The notes under the pieces: model-generated | Databases searched by the model: none | What the model saw: the letters and a program-made list of their open reading frames with translations, nothing else | What the model was told of the DNA's origin: nothing | Part shown: positions 1-6,166 of the stretch, piece by piece | How positions within the stretch are numbered: position 1 is the first letter of the stretch | Layout of the letters: each line of letters begins with the position of its first letter | Made by a program: the position numbers and the translations under genes | Source of the DNA: an uncultured Eubacteriales bacterium | Lineage (GTDB): Bacteria; Bacillota; Clostridia; Oscillospirales; CAG-272 | Direction of reading: 5' to 3' | NCBI GenBank assembly: GCA_934467435.1 | Contig: CAKSLR010000046.1 | Location: 1-10,654, forward strand | Length of the DNA stretch: 10,654 bases

Positions 1-215
1 AATAAAAAATGCATTCGAATATTGTTTGTGTGGTAATTGAATAGGGTGTTCTAACGAGGTTAAGTAAAGGTGCATTCTTCTACTGCACCAACTTGACGGC
101 AATTACCTTTCTAGGTACAAAAGCACAGTGGAATGCAATCAAAAAAGGAGGTTTTTGGTACAGCAACGTTGGTGATTTCACCATCCATTGCACCGACGGC
201 GATGTTGCCAAATAA
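1..215 (+). pseudogene. Decayed 3' end of a BspA-like leucine-rich-repeat surface protein gene
   Basis: No intact ORF is present, but two reading frames carry BspA-type (LRR_5) signatures. In frame 2, codons 8-25 read NAFEYC. In frame 3, from about 45 to the TAA at 213-215, the sequence reads GAFFYC, then NLTAITFLGTKAQWNAI, then DFTIHCTDGDVAK. The GTKAQWNAI and DFTIHCTDG strings are typical of the last repeat and C-terminus of BspA-like proteins of gut anaerobes. The NAFEYC and GAFFYC starts are 61 nt apart, whereas a normal 23-residue repeat would be 69 nt. An 8-nt net loss would therefore explain the frame change and the stops at 38-40 and 42-44. The stretch is more AT-rich than the kinase gene that follows. 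The remainder of the gene would lie left of the window. The family call rests on motif memory, without alignment. Confidence 0.7.
93..121 (+). promoter_or_regulatory. Possible sigma-A promoter for the sugar kinase gene
   Basis: TTGACG (93-98) and TACAAA (116-121) are separated by 17 bp, giving 5/6 and 4/6 matches to consensus. Transcription would begin near 128, leaving a leader of about 110 nt. The site sits inside the decayed leucine-rich-repeat sequence, so it may be fortuitous or newly recruited. It is the best candidate seen upstream of the kinase. Confidence 0.35.
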
Positions 216-236
216 CGAAAAAGCAGGGAGAACCCC

Positions 237-1148
237 ATGAAAATATTGAATTTCGGCTCCTGCAATGTGGATTTTGTCTATCGGCTGCCGCATTTTGTGC
301 AGCCGGGGGAGACGCTGACGGCAAAGAGCCTTGCAAAGAACCCCGGCGGCAAGGGACTGAACCAATCCATCGCGCTCGCGCGGGCGGGCAGCCGGGTCTT
401 TCACGCGGGGTGCGTGGGAGAGGACGACCCGTTTTTGCGGCAGCTGCTCAAAGCGAACGGGGTGGACACCACCTACCTTGCTACCGTGCCCGCGCCGACC
501 GGGCAGGCGGTGATTTATGTCGATGACGGCGGGGAAAACAGCATTGTACTCCTCCCCGGTGCCAACGCCACCGTGACCGAAGGGCAGATTGCCGACGTGC
601 TGCGCAGTTTTTCCGCGGGCGACATTCTCCTGCTGCAAAACGAAATTTCCGGGTGCCGCGCGCTCCTTGCCGCGGCGGCGGAAAAGGGCATGCGGGTGGT
701 CTTTAACCCCGCGCCCTTTGACCCCGCGCTGCGGGATACCGACCTCTCGCGCCTTTCGTACCTGATTTGCAACGAGACCGAGGCGGCGGGGCTTTTCGGT
801 AAGGACGCGCCGGAGGAATTTCTTGCCCACCTGGCGAGCGCCTGCCCTGCGCTCGACGCCATTGTGACGCTGGGGGCGGCGGGCTGCCTTTACACCGAGG
901 GCGGCAGGGTCTGCCGCCACCCCGCCTACCGCGTGCCGGTGGCGGATACCACCGCGGCGGGCGATACGTTTGTCGGCTACTTTGTTTCCGAAATCAGCCG
1001 GGGTGCGGGCATGGGGAATGCCGTGCGCCTTGCCACTGCCGCCGCGGCGCTGACCACAACCCGCGCGGGGGCAGCCGGCTCGATTCCCCTGCGGGCGGAA
1101 GTTCTGGCAGCGCTCCCCACCCTGGTTCCCTACCCTGCCGGGCAATGA
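237..1148 (+). CDS. PfkB/ribokinase-family carbohydrate kinase
   Basis: A 303-residue cytoplasmic kinase of normal length for the ribokinase branch of PfkB, transferring the ATP gamma-phosphate to a sugar or nucleoside hydroxyl. The N-terminal signature GGKGLNQ is at residues 37-43. The NETE motif (179-182) matches the Mg/phosphate-binding NxxE of the family. The second PfkB signature, DTTAAGDTF (237-245), contains the likely catalytic base Asp243 and the anion hole. GAAGSIP (278-284) resembles the nucleotide/monovalent-cation loop of ribokinases. The start follows an AGGGAG ribosome binding site at 225-230 with 6-nt spacing. The gene stands alone on the plus strand and converges on the phosphoesterase gene, sharing its terminator. 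Ribokinase itself is plausible, but no rbs transport genes lie nearby, so the substrate (ribose, adenosine or another sugar) is left open. Confidence 0.9.
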   Translation: MKILNFGSCNVDFVYRLPHFVQPGETLTAKSLAKNPGGKGLNQSIALARAGSRVFHAGCVGEDDPFLRQLLKANGVDTTYLATVPAPTGQAVIYVDDGGENSIVLLPGANATVTEGQIADVLRSFSAGDILLLQNEISGCRALLAAAAEKGMRVVFNPAPFDPALRDTDLSRLSYLICNETEAAGLFGKDAPEEFLAHLASACPALDAIVTLGAAGCLYTEGGRVCRHPAYRVPVADTTAAGDTFVGYFVSEISRGAGMGNAVRLATAAAALTTTRAGAAGSIPLRAEVLAALPTLVPYPAGQ

Positions 1149-1159
1149 GCCGGTACCGC

Positions 1160-1201
1160 AAAAAAGCGGAGAAAGAGGATTTCCTCTTTCTCCGCTTTTT
1201 T
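1160..1201. terminator. Bidirectional intrinsic terminator between convergent genes
   Basis: The stem GCGGAGAAAGAGG pairs perfectly with CCTCTTTCTCCGC around an ATTT loop. It is flanked by an A-run (1160-1165) on the left and a T-run (1196-1201) on the right. It therefore gives a U-tract in both directions, 11 bp after the kinase stop and directly abutting the phosphoesterase stop. Confidence 0.93.
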
Positions 1202-2043
1202 CAGTGCAGAACAACCTCCCGCACATAGCCGTCAAAACTGCCCGCCGTGGTGAATTGCGGGATGCCGTTTCCTAACGTTTCCTCAAAATTGATGTGGGTG
1301 TGCCCCGCCACAATCAGCCGGATGGCAGGCTCGTGCAGCAGATATGCCATCGCCCGCTCGGTGGCGGCGTCCGGTGCCTGCTGTTCCCGCCGGTCGGGCG
1401 GATACTTCTCCAGGTATTCCCGCGGCGCGCCCATCAGGTAGGCACAGGGGTTGCCGTTGGCGAGAATCCGGTCTGCCTGTGCCCGGTGGAAAAGGGGGCA
1501 ATGGATGCCGAGCACGATCGGGTAGCCGCGCGCCGCCTCTGCCCGCAGAAGGTCGATCTGCCCGTCGGTCATCCGATAATAAGAGTTGTCGAGCGTGACG
1601 AAGTTCACCCCGTCTACGATACGGGAATAAAAATACAGGTTATTCGGCAGGTGGGGGGCGCTGCGCCCGATCATCTCCCATTTATACGGCTCATCTTCTT
1701 TCGCCGCGCCCACACAGTGGCAAAAATCGTGGTTGCCGGCGGCGTAGATGGTATCGGTGGGCAGGAGGTAACGGTCGGCAAACGCGAAATTCCGCTCGGA
1801 GAGAAAATCAAAAAAATCCCCCGTATTCAGCATCAGCAGCCCGTTTTCCGCCGCATAGCGGCATGCCATGTGAAAATATTCGGCGGGGCAGTTCGGAAAA
1901 TCGTTTTCAAAGCAGCGGTACCGGTCGGTCTCTTTGCCGGGGTCGTCAAAGGGAATGTGGGTATCCGTGATATGCAGAAAGCGAAACTCGTGCCCCAGCC
2001 CGATCTCCGCTTCCGTTCGCAGAATTTTCAGGGAATGTTCCAT
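1201..2043 (-). CDS. Calcineurin-like metallophosphoesterase
   Basis: A 280-residue soluble protein with the full calcineurin-like metallophosphoesterase motif series: DTH (Asp27, His29), GDFFD (Asp76), GNHD (Asn104, His105), the GIHCP histidine (His181) and GHTH (His248, His250). These residues would hold a dinuclear metal centre that hydrolyses phosphomono- or diesters. No signal peptide or membrane segment is visible, so it is probably cytoplasmic. The start is supported by GGAGG at 2051-2055 (minus strand), 7 nt from the ATG. It has its own promoter just upstream and a terminator immediately downstream, so it is monocistronic. The substrate (nucleotide, phosphoprotein or other phosphodiester) cannot be decided from sequence or neighbours. 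Confidence 0.9.
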   Translation of the reverse strand: MEHSLKILRTEAEIGLGHEFRFLHITDTHIPFDDPGKETDRYRCFENDFPNCPAEYFHMACRYAAENGLLMLNTGDFFDFLSERNFAFADRYLLPTDTIYAAGNHDFCHCVGAAKEDEPYKWEMIGRSAPHLPNNLYFYSRIVDGVNFVTLDNSYYRMTDGQIDLLRAEAARGYPIVLGIHCPLFHRAQADRILANGNPCAYLMGAPREYLEKYPPDRREQQAPDAATERAMAYLLHEPAIRLIVAGHTHINFEETLGNGIPQFTTAGSFDGYVREVVLH

Positions 2044-2088
2044 GTTCTGTCCTCCGCTTGCCGCGGCATTTGCCCGCGTGATGCCCGT

Positions 2089-2117
2089 ATTTTAGCACAT
2101 CTTCTCCCGCTTGTCAA
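2089..2117 (-). promoter_or_regulatory. Sigma-A promoter of the metallophosphoesterase gene
   Basis: On the minus strand, TTGACA (2112-2117) is followed by a 17-bp spacer and TAAAAT (2089-2094), which is near-perfect consensus. Transcription would start near 2082, about 40 nt ahead of the ATG at 2043. The promoter lies directly behind the nfnB terminator, so the phosphoesterase is an independent unit. Confidence 0.85.
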
Positions 2118-2126
2118 TGCACCGGA

Positions 2127-2163
2127 CGAAAAAAGGGCTGCCGGTTTTCTTCCGGCAGCCCTT
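2127..2163 (-). terminator. Intrinsic terminator of the nfnAB operon
   Basis: A perfect 12-bp stem (AAGGGCTGCCGG at 2133-2144 with CCGGCAGCCCTT at 2152-2163) has a 7-nt loop. On the minus strand it is followed by a T-run (complement of the A-run 2129-2134). It begins 6 nt beyond the nfnB stop codon. Confidence 0.92.
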
Positions 2164-2169
2164 CCGGGG

Positions 2170-3591
2170 TCACGCCTGCGGGCGGGAGAGATATTCGTCA
2201 ATCGCCCGTGCTGCGGTTTTGCCCGCGCCCATGGCGGAAATGACGGTGGCGGCACCGGTAACGGCGTCTCCGCCGGCAAATACCCCCTCTTTGGTGGTGG
2301 CGCCGGTCGCCTCTTCCACGATAATGCCGCCGTGACGGTTCACCTCCAGCCCCGCGGTGGTCGATTTGATCAGCGGGTTCGGGGAGGTACCGATGGAAAT
2401 GATGACGGTATCGACATCCAGCACATATTCGCTGCCCGGAATCGGAATGGGGCGGCGCCTGCCGCGCTCATCCGGCTCGCCGAGTTCCATTCGGACGCAC
2501 TTCATGCCGGTGACAAAGCCGTTCTTCGGGTCGCGGCGATCGTCGGGGTTCTCGTAACCGAGAATCTCCACGGGGTTATTGAGCAGGAGAAATTCGATTC
2601 CCTCCTCCCTCGCGTGCTCCACTTCCTCGCGCCGGGCGGGGAGTTCTTCCATCGAGCGGCGATACACGATATACACCTTTTCGGCGCCGAGGCGCAGCGC
2701 GGTGCGCGCCGCATCCATTGCCACGTTACCGCCACCGACTACGGCGACCCTGCCGCCCTTCATAATCGGCGTATCGGGGTCGGCGCGGTAGGCTTTCATC
2801 AGGTTGGAACGGGTTAGGAATTCATTGGCGGAGTACACGCCTTTATACGCTTCCCCCGGGATACCCATGAAGTTCGGCAGCCCCGCGCCCGAGCCGATGA
2901 ACACCGCCTCAAATCCGGCGGCAAACAACTCATCCACCGTCAGCGTTTTTCCGATGACGACATTGGTCTCAATATCCACACCCATGGCGGCAAGATTCTC
3001 AACCTCCCGCCGCACAATCGACTTCGGCAGCCGGAATTCGGGAATGCCGTACACCAGCACCCCGCCCGCGGTATGCAGGGCCTCATACACGGTAACCGCG
3101 TAGCCTTTTTTGGCAAGATCACCGGCACAGGTCAGGCCGGAGGGACCCGAACCGACCACCGCCACGCGGTGCCCGTTCGGCGCCGCGACCTGCGGTGCGA
3201 CGCCGCTGTGCGCGTTGTGCCAGTCGGCAACAAAGCGCTCCAGCCGACCGATGCCGACCGGCTCACCCTTGATGCCGCGCACGCACTTCGATTCGCACTG
3301 TGTTTCCTGCGGGCAGACGCGGCCGCAGACGGCGGGCAGCGAGGAGGTCTGATGAATGACCCGGTACGCGCCCTCAAAATCCCCTTCCTTCACCTTGGCG
3401 ATAAATTCGGGGATATGGATATTGACCGGGCAGCCCGAAACGCAGGGCATGTTCTTGCAGGAGAGGCAGCGCAGCGCCTCATCCACCGCCGTTTCCTCGG
3501 CGTAGCCGGTCGCCACCTCGTCAAAGTTATGCGCCCGCACCTCGGGTGCCTGTGTGGGCATGGGGTTCTTTTTCGGATTCATGTTCGGCAT
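2170..3591 (-). CDS. nfnB: NfnB-type large subunit of NADH-dependent ferredoxin:NADP+ oxidoreductase (GltA / glutamate synthase small-chain-like)
   Basis: A 473-residue cytoplasmic FAD/iron-sulfur flavoprotein of the GltA family. N-terminal cysteines C42, C45, C50, C54 and C89, C93, C99, C103 match the two [4Fe-4S] sites of this family. GSGPSG (147-152) is the FAD dinucleotide fold, GGGNVAMD (286-293) the NADP(H)-binding fold, and a GGDAVTGAATV segment near the C-terminus is the second FAD contact. Such proteins are often annotated as NADPH-dependent glutamate synthase. Here the ATG lies 3 nt after the stop of an NfnA-like gene, which favours the electron-bifurcating transhydrogenase NfnAB: NADH and reduced ferredoxin reduce two NADP+. 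No glutamate synthase large subunit is adjacent. An AAGGAGGT site (3599-3606), 7 nt from the start and overlapping the nfnA end, implies translational coupling. Confidence 0.9.
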   Translation of the reverse strand: MPNMNPKKNPMPTQAPEVRAHNFDEVATGYAEETAVDEALRCLSCKNMPCVSGCPVNIHIPEFIAKVKEGDFEGAYRVIHQTSSLPAVCGRVCPQETQCESKCVRGIKGEPVGIGRLERFVADWHNAHSGVAPQVAAPNGHRVAVVGSGPSGLTCAGDLAKKGYAVTVYEALHTAGGVLVYGIPEFRLPKSIVRREVENLAAMGVDIETNVVIGKTLTVDELFAAGFEAVFIGSGAGLPNFMGIPGEAYKGVYSANEFLTRSNLMKAYRADPDTPIMKGGRVAVVGGGNVAMDAARTALRLGAEKVYIVYRRSMEELPARREEVEHAREEGIEFLLLNNPVEILGYENPDDRRDPKNGFVTGMKCVRMELGEPDERGRRRPIPIPGSEYVLDVDTVIISIGTSPNPLIKSTTAGLEVNRHGGIIVEEATGATTKEGVFAGGDAVTGAATVISAMGAGKTAARAIDEYLSRPQA

Positions 3592-3594
3592 GGC

Positions 3595-4446
3595 TCAGAC
3601 CTCCTTCCCGAACAGATGGCAGGTTTTTTCATACGCATGGCGCTCAAAATCGCGGTACATGCTGCCGCGGGACATTGCCTCGTCAAAATCCACCTCATAG
3701 CCGTTGAAGTCGGGACCGTCCACGCAGGCAAATTTGGTCACGCGCTCCCCATCCCGGTGCAGCGTCAGGCGGCAGCCGCCGCACATGCCGGTACCGTCAA
3801 TCATAATCGGGTTCATGGAAACCGTGCAGGGGATGCCGGTGGGACGGGTGGCGGCGACCACGAACTTCATCATCACCAGCGGACCGATGGTAATGACCTC
3901 GTCAAACCGTTCGCCCGCGGCAAACATTTCGTTGAGCGGCACGCAGACATTGCCCGCTCTGCCATACGAGCCGTCATCGGTCATGACCACCAGGCGGCGG
4001 GAGGCGGCGCGGAACTCGTCCTCCAGAATGAGAAGGTCTTTGGAGCGGAAGCCGATCACGGCGGTGACATCACACCCCGCGGCGTGCAGTTCCTCGGCAA
4101 TCGGGAGCGCGATGGCGCAGCCGACGCCGCCGCCCACGATGCAGACCTTCTTCAGCCCCTCTACCCGGGTCGGAACGCCGAGCGGGCCGACAAAATCCTG
4201 TAAAAACTCCCCTTCGTTTTTGTGGTTCAGTTTTTCGGTGGTGGCACCGACGATCTGAAAAATGATTTTCACAGTGCCGCGCGCGCGGTCATATCCCGCC
4301 ACCGTCAGCGGAATCCGCTCGCCATCCTCATCCACACGCAGGATGATAAACTGCCCCGGCTTTGCCTTGGCGGCAACCAGGGGGGCTTCTATCTCCATCT
4401 GCGTTACGGTGGGGTTGAGGCTTTTTTTGGTCACAATTCGATACAT
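3595..4446 (-). CDS. nfnA: NfnA-type small subunit (ferredoxin-NADP+ reductase alpha / sulfide dehydrogenase-like FAD/NAD-binding protein)
   Basis: A 283-residue ferredoxin-reductase-type protein. An FAD-binding beta-barrel carries PGQF (30-33) and RIPLTVAGYD (44-53). The NAD-binding fold contains GGGVGCA (105-111). A C-terminal [2Fe-2S] site is formed by C222, C225 and C241, with Asp217 placed where NfnA-type proteins are reported to use an aspartate ligand. In the NfnAB complex this subunit binds NADH and the bridging cluster. The frame is open to an ATG at 4512. I chose 4446 because MYRIVTKKSLNP is the family's usual start, AAAGGA (4456-4461) sits 9 nt before it, and the 4512 start would lie only about 14 nt from the predicted transcription start. 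It is the first gene of the nfnA-nfnB operon. The related SudB of sulfide dehydrogenase is an alternative name for this architecture. Confidence 0.9.
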   Translation of the reverse strand: MYRIVTKKSLNPTVTQMEIEAPLVAAKAKPGQFIILRVDEDGERIPLTVAGYDRARGTVKIIFQIVGATTEKLNHKNEGEFLQDFVGPLGVPTRVEGLKKVCIVGGGVGCAIALPIAEELHAAGCDVTAVIGFRSKDLLILEDEFRAASRRLVVMTDDGSYGRAGNVCVPLNEMFAAGERFDEVITIGPLVMMKFVVAATRPTGIPCTVSMNPIMIDGTGMCGGCRLTLHRDGERVTKFACVDGPDFNGYEVDFDEAMSRGSMYRDFERHAYEKTCHLFGKEV

Positions 4447-4465
4447 AAAAAGCATTCCTTTCCGC

Positions 4466-4485
4466 AAGGCCGCCGGGGCGGCCTT
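4466..4485 (-). other. GC-rich hairpin in the nfnA mRNA leader
   Basis: AAGGCCGC (4466-4473) pairs with GCGGCCTT (4478-4485) around a 4-nt loop, extendable by one pair. It lies in the roughly 80-nt leader, just 4 nt upstream of the AAAGGA ribosome binding site. On the minus strand no U-tract follows directly, so it is not a convincing terminator. It could stabilise the mRNA or influence ribosome access. Confidence 0.5.
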
Positions 4486-4532
4486 TGATTTTTTTGGCGC
4501 GGTGCCGGGCACGGCGCTCTGCCGTTACCTTC

Positions 4533-4562
4533 ATCATACCGCGCTTCCCCCGCCTTTGTCAA
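4533..4562 (-). promoter_or_regulatory. Sigma-A promoter of the nfnAB operon
   Basis: On the minus strand, TTGACA (4557-4562) and TATGAT (4533-4538) are separated by 18 bp, giving 6/6 and 5/6 consensus matches. Transcription would begin near 4526. The promoter lies between the alcohol dehydrogenase terminator and nfnA, so the operon is transcribed independently. Confidence 0.85.
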
Positions 4563-4590
4563 GGAAAAATTGCGGGAAAGCGGTGTTTTT

Positions 4591-4632
4591 TCAAAAAACT
4601 GCGGCTGCCCCCTTTCGGGCAGCAGCCGCAGT
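4591..4632 (-). terminator. Intrinsic terminator of the alcohol dehydrogenase gene
   Basis: A perfect 11-bp stem (ACTGCGGCTGC at 4598-4608 with GCAGCCGCAGT at 4622-4632) has a loop in which CCC and GGG can also pair. On the minus strand it is followed by TTTTTT (complement of 4592-4597). The hairpin starts 13 nt after the stop codon. Confidence 0.9.
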
Positions 4633-4645
4633 GCCGAATTCCCAA

Positions 4646-5869
4646 TCAGAAATCCACCTCGGTGTCGTAATAGCAGCACTTCAGCAGTTTTTCCATCTCC
4701 TCCTGGCTCGGCTGACGCGGGTTCGAGCCGGTGCAGGCGTCGGCGATGGCGTTTTTCGCGATCTCGGGCAACCGCGCAAGAAATACGTCCTCGGGAACAA
4801 AGCCGGTTTCGGTCGGATAACTGTCCGCGCCATAATTCCTGATGCCGTGCGGGATGTTCAGAGCATCGTTCATACCGCGCAGATAGGTAATCAGCGAGGA
4901 AACCTTCTCATCGTCGGAAGCGGACTTATCGCAGATGCCCATGTAATCCACAATCACGCCGTAACGCTTCTTTGCGGTGGCATCCTTGGCGTTGAAGGCG
5001 ATGACCTTCGGCAGGTACATGGCGTTGGCGGCACCGTGAATGATGTGGGCGCCGTAGTCGGCAAAGGCAGCACCGGTCTTGTGCGCCATGGAGTGCACGA
5101 TACCGAGCAGGGCGTTGGAGAATGCCATGCCGGCAAGGCACTGGGCGCTGTGCATCCGATCCCGCGCTTCCATATCGCCGTTGTAGGACGGAATGAGATC
5201 CCGCATGATCATTTCAATGGCGTGGATGGCAAGCGGGTCGGTATAATCGCTGTTGGCGGTCGAAACGTACGCCTCAATCGCGTGGGTCATGGCATCCATA
5301 CCGGTGTGCGCCACGAGTTTTTTCGGCATGGTGTGCGCCAGTTCGGGATCGACAATGGCGACATCGGGCGTAATTTCAAAATCGGCGATCGGGTATTTGA
5401 TGCCCTTCTGATAATCGGTAATGATCGAGAACGCGGTGACCTCGGTCGCGGTGCCGGAGGTCGAGGAAATCGCGCAGAAGTGAGCCTTCCGGCGCAGTTT
5501 CGGAATCCCGAACACCTTACACATATCGGCAAAGGTCAATTCCGGATACTCATATTTGATCCACATGGCTTTCGCTGCGTCGATCGGGGATCCGCCGCCG
5601 ATTGCCACGATCCAGTCAGGAGCGAATTTCTCCATAGCCTCTGCGCCGCGCATCACGGTCTCTACAGACGGGTCGGGTTCAATGCCTTCAAACAACTGCA
5701 CCTCCATCCCCGCTTCCTGCAGATAAGAAACCACTTTGTCAAGGAAGCCAAAGCGCTTCATGCTACCGCCGCCGGTGCAAACGATTGCACGCTTGCCTTC
5801 GAACGTTTTGAGTGCTTCCAGCGCACCCTTGCCATGATAAATGTCTCTCGGTAATGTGAATCTTGCCAT
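4646..5869 (-). CDS. Iron-containing alcohol dehydrogenase (AdhE C-terminal-domain type)
   Basis: A 407-residue cytoplasmic group III (iron-dependent) alcohol dehydrogenase, interconverting an aldehyde and alcohol with NAD(P)H. GGGSPID (91-97) is the nucleotide-binding loop. Asp192 and His196 in TGMDAMTHAIEAYV, His263 in HSMAHK and His278 in HIIHG fit the four iron ligands. The ACTGSNPRQP motif near the C-terminus and the TDYQKGIKYP segment closely resemble the alcohol dehydrogenase half of bifunctional AdhE. No acetyl-CoA-reducing aldehyde dehydrogenase half is attached. The frame is open upstream to 5968, but the ATG at 5869 has AGGAGG (5878-5883) 8 nt away and gives the usual family N-terminus, while the longer version would overlap the predicted promoter. 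It appears monocistronic. The substrate (ethanol, butanol or a diol) is not decidable here. Confidence 0.92.
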   Translation of the reverse strand: MARFTLPRDIYHGKGALEALKTFEGKRAIVCTGGGSMKRFGFLDKVVSYLQEAGMEVQLFEGIEPDPSVETVMRGAEAMEKFAPDWIVAIGGGSPIDAAKAMWIKYEYPELTFADMCKVFGIPKLRRKAHFCAISSTSGTATEVTAFSIITDYQKGIKYPIADFEITPDVAIVDPELAHTMPKKLVAHTGMDAMTHAIEAYVSTANSDYTDPLAIHAIEMIMRDLIPSYNGDMEARDRMHSAQCLAGMAFSNALLGIVHSMAHKTGAAFADYGAHIIHGAANAMYLPKVIAFNAKDATAKKRYGVIVDYMGICDKSASDDEKVSSLITYLRGMNDALNIPHGIRNYGADSYPTETGFVPEDVFLARLPEIAKNAIADACTGSNPRQPSQEEMEKLLKCCYYDTEVDF

Positions 5870-5907
5870 TTCAGACTCCTCCTGTTCATTTGCATTTTTT
5901 CGGAATG

Positions 5908-5926
5908 GTGAGAATCCTTTTCTCAC
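5908..5926. promoter_or_regulatory. Inverted repeat at the predicted start point of the alcohol dehydrogenase transcript
   Basis: GTGAGAA (5908-5914) and TTCTCAC (5920-5926) form a perfect 7-bp inverted repeat with a 5-nt spacer. It begins about 7 bp downstream of the predicted -10 box, over the likely transcription start. It may be a repressor operator or a 5'-terminal mRNA hairpin. It lacks a U-tract and is not a terminator. Confidence 0.45.
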
Positions 5927-5932
5927 GATTTC

Positions 5933-5961
5933 ATTGTAACACGGTTCTTTTAAAAAAACAA
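5933..5961 (-). promoter_or_regulatory. Probable sigma-A promoter of the alcohol dehydrogenase gene
   Basis: On the minus strand, TACAAT (5933-5938) is a good -10 box. A TTGTTT hexamer (5956-5961) sits 17 bp upstream as a weaker -35 (3/6). Transcription would start near 5926, giving a leader of about 57 nt. The weak -35 fits a regulated promoter. Confidence 0.6.
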
Positions 5962-5964
5962 TGA

Positions 5965-6138
5965 TCAAAGTTGCATATCGGTTATATAGTTATCGATATA
6001 ACCGACACCGATTTGTAAAGAACTGCCGCCCCTTCCGGAAAATGAGGTAAGCGACAAAAAGGCAGGGTGCTCATCGTCGGTATATCGCCACAGATATTTC
6101 AGAATGTACCATACCCTCGATTTTGTTGGTTTCGGCAT
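5965..6138 (-). pseudogene. Frameshifted N-terminal remnant of a WYL-type transcriptional regulator
   Basis: An ATG at 6138 preceded by AGGA opens a 57-codon frame. Its first 27 residues (MPKPTKSRVWYILKYLWRYT, then DDEHPAF) match the helix-turn-helix start of clostridial WYL-domain regulators, which typically run YLLKYL...TDEEHP. After a T5 run (complement of 6056-6060) the frame loses resemblance. A different frame, reachable by adding one T, continues with VAYLIFRKG and NRCRLYR, which fit the recognition-helix region, before meeting a TAA (5990-5992). The rest of a normal protein of about 300 residues is absent, replaced by the alcohol dehydrogenase promoter. A real short peptide is possible but unlikely. 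With the promoter and inverted repeats listed separately, this accounts for the 5870-6208 gap. Confidence 0.55.
5978..6005. promoter_or_regulatory. 28-bp inverted repeat, candidate operator upstream of the alcohol dehydrogenase promoter
   Basis: TCGGTTATAT (5978-5987) and ATATAACCGA (5996-6005) form a perfect 10-bp inverted repeat around an 8-nt AT-rich centre. It ends 16 bp upstream of the predicted -35 box, a typical position for an activator or repressor site. It overlaps the end of the degenerate WYL-regulator reading frame, so it is not constrained by coding there. It does not match the Rex operator pattern I know (TTGTTAA-N4-TTAACAA). Confidence 0.5.
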
Positions 6139-6166
6139 CCGTTTCCTTTTTCGTCTTTTCAAGGGA

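Noticed and set aside
69..89. GGTGCA...TGCACC hairpin as a terminator
   Set aside because: It has only 6 bp, a 9-nt loop and no T-run. The bases encode the GAFFYCT segment of the leucine-rich-repeat remnant, which explains them.
144..151. AAAGGAGG as a strong ribosome binding site for a leader peptide
   Set aside because: No ATG follows at usable spacing and a TTG start would give only six codons. The bases are the KKGGF codons of the leucine-rich-repeat remnant.
133..240. 35-codon ORF (MQSKKEVFGTATLV...) overlapping the kinase start in an ATGA arrangement
   Set aside because: It lacks a good ribosome binding site and lies in a different frame over the BspA-like remnant, whose similarity explains the sequence better.
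111..1235. 374-codon minus-strand open frame opposite the sugar kinase
   Set aside because: It passes through the bidirectional terminator and is antisense to a gene with both PfkB signatures. Its Arg/Gly-rich translation is typical of a shadow frame.
1294..2817. 507-codon plus-strand open frame spanning the phosphoesterase and nfnB regions
   Set aside because: It crosses two terminators and a promoter of well-supported minus-strand genes and has no family motifs. It is a product of high GC content.
4447..4512. 22-residue N-terminal extension of NfnA from an upstream ATG
   Set aside because: That start lies about 14 nt from the predicted transcription start, lacks a ribosome binding site, and adds residues not found in the family. 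The ATG at 4446 has AAAGGA at good spacing.
4262..5854. 530-codon plus-strand open frame opposite nfnA and the alcohol dehydrogenase
   Set aside because: It runs antisense through two genes with clear catalytic motifs and their terminator, and shows no recognisable domain.
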